Source: Pseudomonas fulva NBRC 16637 = DSM 17717
Lineage (GTDB): Bacteria; Pseudomonadota; Gammaproteobacteria; Pseudomonadales; Pseudomonadaceae
Length of the DNA: 64,000 nucleotides
Assembly: GCF_000730565.1 (NCBI RefSeq)
Contig: NZ_BBIQ01000015.1
Location: 1-64,000, forward strand
Direction of reading: 5' to 3'
The position numbers and the translations under genes were made by a program. Numbering within the stretch: the first letter of the stretch is position 1; each line of letters begins with the position of its first letter. The notes under the pieces are model-generated. The model ran no database searches. It was not told where the DNA came from and saw nothing but the letters and a program-made list of their open reading frames with translations. Positions 1-6,191 of the stretch are shown piece by piece.

Positions 1-40
1 AAGCGGCCTCGCGCCGCGATGGGCCGCAAAGCGGCCCCAG
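1..40. repeat. REP-like palindromic element
   Basis: The first 40 bases carry the same GCGGCC / CGCGATGGG core that recurs at about 2595-2625, 3451-3498 and 27700-27730, in the form typical of P. putida-group REP elements (GCGGCC arms around a CGCGATGGG centre). From here to the lipoprotein start at 279 I see no gene; the stretch 40-175 is unusually C-rich on the plus strand and poor in G, with no clear promoter. Confidence 0.6.
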
Positions 41-278
41 CAACTCCACCCCAAACCCCATATCCACAGCCCCACACACCCCCGCCTCCCCCAAAAACCC
101 ACTCAACTTCCAATTCCATGACCCACCGCACACTCCCCGCAACATCCCACCCCTAATCCCCGCCCCCACAACCGTGTATCATGCGCCCCCCAAAACATTA
201 AAAAGTGACGTCGCGCGCTGCCTGCCAGCCCTGCGGCCATCTGGCGTTGCGCCAGATTCGACAACGGACCTGACTCTC

Positions 279-527
279 GTGACCCAAGCCAAGCCCCTCG
301 CCCTGCTCGCCTTCGCCCTGGCCCTCACCGCCTGCGCCAGCGGCCCCTCGCACCCCGCCCCCGGCAACCTCGGCTGGAACCACCCCGGCATGCAGCTGGG
401 CGGCGACCGAGGCCTACCCCTGCGCGCCGACAACACCTGCCGCAAGCGCGGTTGCGACAACGACAAGCTGTTCTTCAACCCCGGCAAGACCGAACCAAAC
501 GTCACCACCCTCCACCGCGGCTGGTAA
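279..527 (+). CDS. Small putative lipoprotein
   Basis: An 82-residue product starting at a GTG. Residues 1-19 form a lipoprotein signal: a lysine at 5, a hydrophobic Leu/Ala stretch and a lipobox LTAC with the acylated cysteine at residue 19. The mature part is short, polar and Pro/Gly-rich with two further cysteines in a CRKRGC motif, and ends at TAA before the tRNA gene. A longer in-frame reading from 174 would put about 35 unconserved-looking residues before the signal peptide, so I chose the GTG at 279. No enzymatic domain is recognisable; it is probably an outer-membrane or periplasmic lipoprotein of unknown role. The Shine-Dalgarno sequence is weak. Confidence 0.6.
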   Translation: MTQAKPLALLAFALALTACASGPSHPAPGNLGWNHPGMQLGGDRGLPLRADNTCRKRGCDNDKLFFNPGKTEPNVTTLHRGW

Positions 528-625
528 GAAAATTTCCCTTTTGGGTCGGTGAGTTAGGTCATTTTCAAACAATCGCAAGGAAGTGGTTTACACACGCCAA
601 ACGATCGTTATAATGACGCCCCATT

Positions 626-701
<76 letters not shown>

Positions 702-706
702 TATAA

Positions 707-740
707 GGTTCCAGAGAAGGTTTTCAAAATCTCTGGAACC
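707..740 (+). other. Perfect 10-bp inverted repeat after tRNA-Thr
   Basis: GGTTCCAGAG (707-716) and CTCTGGAACC (731-740) are exact reverse complements around a 14-nt AT-rich loop, starting five bases after the tRNA CCA. It could guide 3' processing of the tRNA precursor or be a leftover recombination site. It is distinct from the terminator that follows. Confidence 0.6.
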
Positions 741-745
741 CCCGG

Positions 746-771
746 AAAACCCGCCTTCTGGCGGGTTTTTT
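746..771 (+). terminator. Rho-independent terminator of tRNA-Thr
   Basis: CCCGCC and GGCGGG pair around a TTCT loop and are followed by TTTTTT; an A-run precedes the stem. This is a canonical intrinsic terminator about 45 bp downstream of the tRNA. Confidence 0.85.
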
Positions 772-882
772 CGTTTTGGCGTGCCGTCGGATTTCGGGAG
801 TGGCCAGCGCTAATAAGGCTAGTTTTAAGGGTAGAGGTCCGTTTCGATATCGGAGACTATCCTTGCGGCCCGCAAAACTGCC

Positions 883-1149
883 CCGCCTACCGGTACCCCC
901 TGTCGCACGGCAAAGCCCAGAAAGCGCGAGTACAAGCTCTTCGATGGGGGCGGTCTTGACCTGCTTGTGCAATCCAACGGCCGCAAGGGCGGGCGGCTCA
1001 GGTACGTGAAACCCGATGGCCGAGAAGGCCTGACTGCCCTAAGCAGTTATCCAGTGATCCGTCTCTTTCAATGGGAAGAGCCGGGCGCTCTTGACAGTGC
1101 TGCAGCCCTTATCGCATTTGGTTTTGCGGCAACTTCACTCCTGACATAG
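883..1149 (+). pseudogene. Decayed P4-type tyrosine recombinase, N-terminal fragment
   Basis: One reading frame from about 883 gives a recognisable N-terminal DUF4102 arm of P4-like phage integrases: TPCRTAKPR, then YKLFDGGGLDLLV, NGRKGGRLRY, and SSYPVIRL. Intact relatives read roughly TACRTAKPREKPYKLFDGGGL. About 60 codons align before similarity is lost near 1070; the frame then runs through unrelated sequence to a stop at 1147-1149. There is no good start codon and no catalytic R-H-R-Y domain anywhere nearby, so this is a remnant. Position next to a tRNA gene fits the habit of this integrase family. Confidence is good for the family, lower for the exact ends. Confidence 0.7.
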
Positions 1150-1560
1150 GCGTGACAGACGCCAATGGCTCTAGCAGCAGCGATGTAGGGGATGGTGCCG
1201 CAGACCAAGGAATGGGGTGCACCTGACTAACAGTCGGGCATGCCCCGGTCATCGCATTGCTGCATTTCATCCAACTCAGGATCTCGCAGCACTGGTCTCG
1301 TCAGCCAATGCAGCCTCTACCCGCCCACCTTTAACGGCTTCAAGAGGCCAGATCATGAGATGCCCTCGCTCCACGACGTCAGGAGCCGCCAGCCACAGAC
1401 TAGAGGACATCCCCCACAGGTCGCAGGGGCCATCCCTGATAACGCTCAGCATTCTAGGCAGGATACGGTGGGGCGAGGATTAGCAAACGGAGGTGAAGCG
1501 TATGCAAATACGGTCGATGTGAGCTCATCCCCCTGCTCTGGGGAACAAGCGTTGGGTTGT
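1150..1560. other. Gene-poor stretch after integrase remnant
   Basis: No convincing gene in either strand. Short open frames exist (for example 1217-1483, plus) but none resembles a family I know or has a good ribosome binding site. Given the integrase remnant on one side and a toxin-antitoxin pair on the other, I read it as decayed accessory DNA. Confidence 0.5.
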
Positions 1561-1572
1561 TGGATCTTAGAT

Positions 1573-1625
1573 ATTGTGTACTAGTGTGTACAATCCTCTG
1601 ATTCGTTGTGTAGTATACACACAAC
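1573..1625 (+). promoter_or_regulatory. Promoter/operator region of hicAB
   Basis: AT-rich DNA immediately before hicA contains an imperfect inverted repeat whose arms GTTGTGT (1605-1611) and ACACAAC (1619-1625) are exact reverse complements around AGTATAC, plus an upstream block with ATTGT and ACAAT ends (1573-1594) containing two GTGTAC copies. HicB proteins with a C-terminal RHH domain bind such repeats to autorepress; assignment here is by position and symmetry. Confidence 0.55.
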
Positions 1626-1650
1626 TGCGGCAAGCTTTGAGGAGGTGCCC

Positions 1651-1815
1651 GTGCACAGCCGAGACATCATCAAGCGGCTGAAGGATGACGGTTGGGTCAG
1701 AGTCAAAGGGACTGATGGGAGCCACCAGCAGTTCAAGCATCCAACCAAGACGGGGCGGGTTACGGTTCCTCATCCGAATAAAGATGTGGCAATCGGGACG
1801 CTTCGAAACATCTGA
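1651..1815 (+). CDS. hicA: HicA-family mRNA interferase toxin, shortened C-terminus
   Basis: A small dsRBD-like toxin of the HicA family (54 codons). Recognisable features are the N-terminal SRDIIKRLKDDGW helix, the catalytic-histidine motif GSHQQFKHPTK, and the TVPHPNKD segment followed by IGTLRNI. A perfect AGGAGG at 1639-1645 precedes a GTG start at 1651, which I prefer to the longer frame from 1606. The family normally ends in a helix like ILKQAGL. Here the codon after Ile is TGA (1813-1815), but the next codons still read K-Q-A-G-L before a second stop at 1831-1833, so the gene appears to have lost its last six residues through one base change. It may be attenuated or inactive; hicB follows intact. 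Confidence 0.8.
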   Translation: MHSRDIIKRLKDDGWVRVKGTDGSHQQFKHPTKTGRVTVPHPNKDVAIGTLRNI

Positions 1816-1819
1816 AAGC

Positions 1820-1840
1820 AAGCCGGTCTCTGACCGGCTT
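1820..1840 (+). other. Hairpin between hicA and hicB
   Basis: AAGCCGGTC (1820-1828) and GACCGGCTT (1832-1840) form a perfect 9-bp stem with a 3-nt loop, overlapping the former last codons of hicA. There is no U-tract after it, so it is not a classical terminator; it could slow transcription or protect the upstream transcript end. Confidence 0.55.
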
Positions 1841-1920
1841 TACACTTGCTGGAAGATCGTAAGCTTGCTGTTAGCAATAGTGAAATCGAATCGCCGAACT
1901 TTTTCGGAGGGATGTTTAAA

Positions 1921-2367
1921 ATGAAATACCCAGTTGTTTTGCATAAAGATGAAGACTCCGACTACGGAGTGACAGTTCCAGACGTACCGGGCTGCTTCTC
2001 TGCTGGCGAAACGATCGATGAAGCATTGAGCGAAGTCCAACTGGCGTTAGAGATGCACTTTGAAGGGTTGGTAGAAGATGGAGAGCCTCTGCCGCAACCT
2101 CAAAACATCGAGCTTCATAGGAAGGACCCAGCTTATGCTGATGGCATCTGGGCATTCGTAGAATTTGACGTTACCCCCTACTATGGGAAGTCGGTTCGCA
2201 TTAACGCGTCTTTACCAGAAGGTCTCCTAAAACGCATAGATGATCGCGTGAAAGAAGATAGCGCTTATGCGTCCAGATCAGGATTTTTAGCCGCGGCGGC
2301 ACTGCATGAGCTGGCGAAAAACTTAAACGAAGGTATAGACGCTTTAAAAACCAGAAAGACAGTATGA
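1921..2367 (+). CDS. hicB: HicB-family antitoxin
   Basis: A 148-residue antitoxin. The N-terminal half is the partial RNase-H-like HicB fold (MKYPVVLHKD, YGVTVPDVPGCFSAGETIDEAL, ALEMHFEGLVEDGEPLPQP) that occludes HicA. The C-terminal part (about residues 95-135: KSVRINASLPEGLLKRIDDRV and SRSGFLAAAALHEL) is a ribbon-helix-helix DNA-binding domain expected to repress the operon. GGAGG at 1906-1910 fits the ATG at 1921 with 10-nt spacing; an in-frame ATG at 1912 is too close to it. It is complete and of normal length, and the codon usage is more AT-rich than the core genes, suggesting acquisition. Confidence 0.9.
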   Translation: MKYPVVLHKDEDSDYGVTVPDVPGCFSAGETIDEALSEVQLALEMHFEGLVEDGEPLPQPQNIELHRKDPAYADGIWAFVEFDVTPYYGKSVRINASLPEGLLKRIDDRVKEDSAYASRSGFLAAAALHELAKNLNEGIDALKTRKTV

Positions 2368-2380
2368 CTTGAAAACATTA

Positions 2381-2400
2381 AGGGCGCCCCAGGGCGCCCT
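2381..2400 (+). terminator. Hairpin after hicB
   Basis: AGGGCGCC and GGCGCCCT form a GC-rich stem 13 bp after the hicB stop. The following bases (AATAATG) are AU-rich but lack a T-run, so it is a weak or imperfect terminator. Confidence 0.5.
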
Positions 2401-2503
2401 AATAATGACTAGGTATACGGGCAAGAAACGCAAGTGAAGCACTGAATCAACTTTGCGAAACTTGAGAGCTCACGGGGTATTAATCGAACTTCCGAAACGC
2501 CTT

Positions 2504-2649
2504 GTTGGGGCTGCAGTGCAGCCCATCGCCGCGCGAGGCCCCACAATGCCCAATGAGTCCGCTAACTGAAGCGTCACGCAGTCAATGTGTGAGCGGCCTT
2601 GTACCGCGATGGGTCGCGAAGCGGCCCTAAATGAACAGCATTACGCCTT
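2504..2649. repeat. REP-containing intergenic element, copy 1
   Basis: This block between the convergent hicB and relE genes matches 27607-27753 over nearly its whole length. The last 90 bases are almost identical, including GCGTCACGCAGTCA, CCGCGATGGGTCGCG, AGCGGCCCTAAATGAACAG and CATTACGCCTT. It contains two divergent REP cores. Unlike copy 2 it lacks a matching left terminal inverted repeat, so this copy looks truncated on the left. A short stem with GGGCTTTTT follows at 2645-2664 and may end hicB-side transcripts. Confidence 0.7.
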
Positions 2650-2665
2650 CCGGCGGGCTTTTTCG

Positions 2666-2965
2666 TCATGACGTTTTACTCAAGACTCGCTCGGCTGCCT
2701 TGTGATAAGCCTGCTCTCGTTCGCGCTTATCGATAGCTACCACAAATACAACAACCTCCTGATCGATCACCTGATAGACCAATCGGTAGCCGCTACTGCG
2801 CAGCTTGATCTTGTAGCAATCCGGCAAGCTGTGTAGCCGGTTCGCTTCGACTCTGGGATTTAGCAAAACCGAGGCGAGTTTTTTCTTGAGTTGTTGCCGG
2901 ATCGTATCCCCAAGCTTCTGCCATTCCTTCAGCGCTCTCGCATCGAACTCAAGGCTATAGGTCAT
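2666..2965 (-). CDS. relE: RelE/ParE-superfamily toxin
   Basis: A 99-residue RelE-type ribosome-dependent mRNA endonuclease. The frame shows the classic order: YSLEFDARALKEWQKLG, then LKKKLASVLLNPRVEANRL, the SLPDCYKIKLRSSGYRLVY core with the conserved basic residues, and VVFVVAIDKREREQAYHKA. It closely follows E. coli RelE throughout, so it is likely functional. It overlaps the upstream relB by 11 bp on the minus strand, the usual tight coupling. The C-terminal end faces hicB in a convergent arrangement. Confidence 0.93.
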   Translation of the reverse strand: MTYSLEFDARALKEWQKLGDTIRQQLKKKLASVLLNPRVEANRLHSLPDCYKIKLRSSGYRLVYQVIDQEVVVFVVAIDKREREQAYHKAAERVLSKTS

Positions 2966-3194
2966 CCAGAGAAACCTTCACTCGCTGAGGGTCGGCAAGG
3001 CGCTCGCGGACGGTCGCCAGCAGCGTTTCATCCTCATCCGTCATGAGCACAGGCCTGAACGGTAGCTGTCCACGCTCGGCCACGTACTGTAATGCCTGAC
3101 GCATGAGCTCCGAGGGCGTCACGCCCAAGCGCTCGAGCTCACGGTAGGCTCGGGTTTTGAGATCGTCGTCGATGCGGACGTTGATGGAGGCCAT
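2955..3194 (-). CDS. relB: RelB/DinJ-family antitoxin
   Basis: A 79-residue antitoxin. The N-terminal MASINVRIDDDLKTRAYREL with LGVTPSELMRQALQYV is a ribbon-helix-helix DNA-binding domain; the acidic C-terminal tail (DEDETLLATVRERLADPQ..SLDDL) would wrap RelE. It is the first gene of the pair, overlaps relE by 11 bp, and probably represses its own promoter in the AT-rich 3195-3240 region. The pair and the neighbouring hicAB form a toxin-antitoxin patch beside tRNA-Thr. Confidence 0.92.
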   Translation of the reverse strand: MASINVRIDDDLKTRAYRELERLGVTPSELMRQALQYVAERGQLPFRPVLMTDEDETLLATVRERLADPQRVKVSLDDL

Positions 3195-3450
3195 GATGGC
3201 TTGCTCGCTGTAATGACAATGGTCTTTACAGTGACTTAATTCTTAGCTCATGGCAAGTGGCGTGGGGAGACAAGCTGACAGAAGCCTATGCGTTGCAGGC
3301 TGAGTCGTTTTTTCGATAGCCAGAATTTCAGAGCTGGGGCTGGAATACGCCTAAAAGTTTACTCAGATTCAGCCACGTGACTTATCTGCTCGGACGGCAA
3401 GGTATCGAGCTTGCCGGTCATCCCGGAGATTTTTTGTGTAGGTTCGGGAT

Positions 3451-3498
3451 TGCTGGGGCTGCTGTGCAGCCCATCGCGGCGCGAGGCCGCTCCCACAC
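3451..3498. repeat. REP element between relB and the PAS kinase
   Basis: Contains GGGGCTGC and GCAGCCC arms followed by CATCGCGGCGCGAGGCCGC, matching 2507-2541 closely. The rest of the 3195-3612 gap holds the relB promoter side and no gene I can support. As the flanking genes both read leftward, the element lies upstream of relB and downstream of the kinase gene. Confidence 0.7.
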
Positions 3499-3612
3499 TG
3501 GGATTCGCTCGGTTCCGGATGCGGTGTTGGGGGGGTTGCTCGTATGGGACGGCGCTTACGCAAGATACGGGTTAGGATTCCCGGTGAATTGAGCGCACCT
3601 GCCCAAGGCCCC

Positions 3613-4770
3613 TCACCCCAACCAAACCTCAAACCGTGTGCCCAACACCCCATCCGAGCACATATTCACACTCCCCCCATGCGCCTCGGCGATCTTCTTC
3701 ACGATGAACAACCCCAGCCCCACCGACCGCACCGTGTCCTGGCAATCGCTGCCTCGGGTCATCGGCTCGAACAACGTGGGCAGCAGCGCGTCATCGATTG
3801 CAGCACCATGGTTATGCACAGTCACCACCGCCCCGTCATCCGAGAAATCCGTGGTCACGGTAATGGGATAGCGAAGGTCGCCATAGGCGACAGCGTTGGC
3901 CACCAGGTTACCCATTAACTGCTGCAACCGATCCGGGTCGACCTGCACCACGCGCCAACCGCGGGCGTAATGCCGAATCTGTGCATCAGGGAAGGCCACC
4001 TTCAGCTCGCTCACCGAATAATCCACGGCACGCACCAGGTCCACTGGCTCGCGGCGGATGGTCATGCCGGGGCCGAGCCTGACCGAGGCGAAGTCGAGCA
4101 GGTCGACGATCATGCGCAGCGCGCGCTCGGTCGAGGTATCGATGCCCGCCAACAAGCGCCGAGCACGGTCGCTTGGTAGATCGCGCTTGAGCATGGACGC
4201 GGCCATCTGGATGGCGGTCAGGGGGTTCTTCAAGTCGTGGCTGGCAATGGCGACCATCTGTTCGGAGAAGACGGCACGGCGCTGGACTTCCTGGTAGGCG
4301 GCGGCGAGTTCGGCCTGGGCGCGCTGCAGGGCGCTTTCGGCTTCTATCTTCTGCGCCAGCATTTCTTCGGCGCGTTGCATGGCTTCCAGGGCAGCCTTGC
4401 CACTGCTGGTGCTTTCGAGCGCGCTGAACAGCGCCAGATGGTAACGGATGCCGTCAACGCTTTCGCGGCGCACGCCGCTGAGCAGCATGGGCAGCTTGCG
4501 GCCGTCGCGGTGGCGCAGGGCGATCTTCACTTCGGAGATCGACCCCTGCATGTTCAGCAGTGGGCCCCAGTGGGTCAGCAGGAACACGCGGCCGTCGGCG
4601 GGCAGCAGTTGGTCGAAGCTCATCGCGTGCAGGGTGGCGCTGTCGTACCCCAGCCAGTCGGCCAGTGTCTGGTTGCAGCGCACCAGGGTGCCGTCGGGCG
4701 CCATCACCACCAGGGCACAGGGTGCGTGCTCGAAGAAGGCCTGGGTGGACAGCAGCGCCGTGTTATCCAT
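3613..4770 (-). CDS. Soluble PAS-domain histidine kinase
   Basis: A 385-residue cytoplasmic kinase with no membrane segments. Residues about 10-115 are a PAS domain (FFEHAPCALVVMAPDGTLVRCN, LADWLGYD, FDQLLPADG), about 125-170 a coiled-coil linker, then HisKA with the H-box SHDLKNPLTAI (His178) and an HATPase with the N-box NLVANAVAYG and VGLGLFIVKKIAEAHGG. I start at the ATG at 4770, which overlaps the end of the upstream hydrolase gene by 8 bp; a longer frame to 4815 lies fully inside that gene. No response regulator is adjacent. The overlap with an RsbQ-like protein suggests that the PAS domain receives a signal processed or carried by the hydrolase. Confidence 0.88.
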   Translation of the reverse strand: MDNTALLSTQAFFEHAPCALVVMAPDGTLVRCNQTLADWLGYDSATLHAMSFDQLLPADGRVFLLTHWGPLLNMQGSISEVKIALRHRDGRKLPMLLSGVRRESVDGIRYHLALFSALESTSSGKAALEAMQRAEEMLAQKIEAESALQRAQAELAAAYQEVQRRAVFSEQMVAIASHDLKNPLTAIQMAASMLKRDLPSDRARRLLAGIDTSTERALRMIVDLLDFASVRLGPGMTIRREPVDLVRAVDYSVSELKVAFPDAQIRHYARGWRVVQVDPDRLQQLMGNLVANAVAYGDLRYPITVTTDFSDDGAVVTVHNHGAAIDDALLPTLFEPMTRGSDCQDTVRSVGLGLFIVKKIAEAHGGSVNMCSDGVLGTRFEVWLG

Positions 4771-5575
4771 GGTCGAGGCCAAGGTGGGTGAAGAATTGGT
4801 CCATCGCGGCCGCACAAGCGCCTGACGCGCTCAGCTGGGGGTAATGGCCCATGTTCTCGATGATGCTCAGCTGGCTGCTGGGCATGACGGCGTGCAGGTA
4901 GTTGCCTACCGCTAAAGGCACGACGGGGTCCCCGGTGCATTGCACGATCAGGGTGGGCAGCTGCAGGCCTGTCACGTCCTTGCGGTGGTCGGACAGGAAG
5001 ATCACGCGGGCGAAGTGCCGGGCGATCTGGGCGTCGGTGCGGCTGAAACTGCTGGCCAGTTCCTGCTCCAGGGCCGGCTGGCCGGGGGTCCCCATCAGCA
5101 CGGGGGCCATGGAGCTGGACCAACCCAGGTAGTTTTCGTCGAGGGTGGTCAGCAGGTCGTGCACTTCATCGGGGGTGAAGCCGCCGGTGTACGCCTCGTC
5201 GTCGACGTAACAGGGCGAGCCGCCCACCATGACCAGCCCCATCAGGCGGCCTGGCCGCTGGCGCTCGGCCAGGGCAGTGATCATGGCGCTGACCGAGTGG
5301 GCGACCACGATGACCGGGCCTTGGGCGTATTCGTCGATGATTTCGTTGAGATCGCTCGCGTAGCCCCACAGCGTGGAGTACTTGTCGTGCTTGTAGGCAC
5401 TCAGGTCCGAGTGCCCCGCCCCGACCAAGTCGTAGGTCACGACCCGGAAGCGTTCGAGAAAGTGCGGGAGCAGCAGCCGCCACATGGATTGGTCGCAGCC
5501 GAAACCATGGGACAGAACGAGGGTCACGTCACCGGCTCCGGCAACCTGGACGTTGTTACGTTTTTGCAGGGTCAT
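4763..5575 (-). CDS. rsbQ: RsbQ-like alpha/beta hydrolase
   Basis: A 270-residue alpha/beta-hydrolase. It tracks Bacillus RsbQ along its length: LSHGFGCDQSMWR, YDLVGAGHSD, the nucleophile elbow AHSVSA (Ser94), LVMVGGSPCYVDDEAYTGGF, YLGWSSSMAPVLMG, SDHRKD, QCTGDPVVP (Asp216) and NMGHYPQL (His244). RsbQ is needed by the PAS-phosphatase RsbP to sense energy stress in B. subtilis, and plant strigolactone/karrikin receptors share the fold. Here the downstream overlapping gene encodes a PAS histidine kinase instead of a phosphatase. The ATG at 5575 follows GGGGAGAGG; a TTG at 5587 lacks a binding site. Confidence 0.88.
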   Translation of the reverse strand: MTLQKRNNVQVAGAGDVTLVLSHGFGCDQSMWRLLLPHFLERFRVVTYDLVGAGHSDLSAYKHDKYSTLWGYASDLNEIIDEYAQGPVIVVAHSVSAMITALAERQRPGRLMGLVMVGGSPCYVDDEAYTGGFTPDEVHDLLTTLDENYLGWSSSMAPVLMGTPGQPALEQELASSFSRTDAQIARHFARVIFLSDHRKDVTGLQLPTLIVQCTGDPVVPLAVGNYLHAVMPSSQLSIIENMGHYPQLSASGACAAAMDQFFTHLGLDHG

Positions 5576-5912
5576 ACCTCTCCCCAATACCGTTCAACGT
5601 CATGCTGAGCTGTCACGATCCGTTCAAGTCCTTGCTGAGAATAGTTGAGGGAAGCCCTACAGAAAGGTGCCGTTGAGCGACGCGTCATCGCCCCGCTAAT
5701 GACTTAGTGGGGTCTTGTGCTGTAACAGTTCACGGATCGGGACGCCCACATTACGCTATATAGGCAAGCGACGTAGAAGTTTCTGCCAATTTTCTGGGGA
5801 CAGACGGTCAGGCGATGATCAGGATGCCATTGGCTGGTGTTTGACTTCGGTCAACTCGAATAGCGCTGCGAAGGTTAGGCTCAGGTCATGTACCGCCTGC
5901 CGGAGGCACCTC
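5576..5912. other. Intergenic region rsbQ-like / DUF3079
   Basis: Divergent promoter space of 337 bp. It contains one clear stem: CCCCGCTAA (5691-5699) against TTAGTGGGG (5704-5712) with one G-U pair. The stretch TACGCTATATAG near 5752-5763 could be a -10 region for the rightward gene. No ORF or RNA is recognisable. Confidence 0.4.
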
Positions 5913-6119
5913 ATGGCCAAGAAATTCCCGAAGCACCCCAGCCACCCCGAGCGCATTTGCTGGGGCTGCGATCTGTATTGCCCAGCCAAGGCGCTGGCAT
6001 GCGGCAATGGTGCCGACCGGACCATGCACCCGATGGAGCTGTTCGGCGAAGACTGGGACAGCTTCGATGACAGGTTCGAGCCGCCCGCTGTGGATAACGC
6101 GAAGCCCCCCATCCTCTGA
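5913..6119 (+). CDS. DUF3079 small protein with cysteine motif
   Basis: A 68-residue protein of the DUF3079 family: MAKKFPKHPSHPERICWGCD, LYCPAKALACGNGADRT, HPMELFGEDW. Four cysteines in CWGCDLYC...C could bind a metal, but the function of the family is unknown. The ATG at 5913 has GGAGG at 5902-5906. It is monocistronic, facing the end of the TonB receptor gene. Confidence 0.85.
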   Translation: MAKKFPKHPSHPERICWGCDLYCPAKALACGNGADRTMHPMELFGEDWDSFDDRFEPPAVDNAKPPIL

Positions 6120-6191
6120 CCGCGCCCTCAGCCCTGCATGAACCACCTCACCCGCCGGGTGCTGGTGAGGTGTTCGTCCTTGCAACGTGGA

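Noticed and set aside
1912..1920. Alternative hicB start three codons upstream
   Set aside because: The ATG at 1912 is only 1 nt from the GGAGG sequence; the spacing to 1921 is normal and the conserved N-terminus begins there.
3613..5575. A full Rsb partner-switching (stressosome) module around the RsbQ-like gene
   Set aside because: No RsbP-type phosphatase, anti-sigma or anti-anti-sigma gene is present within the window.
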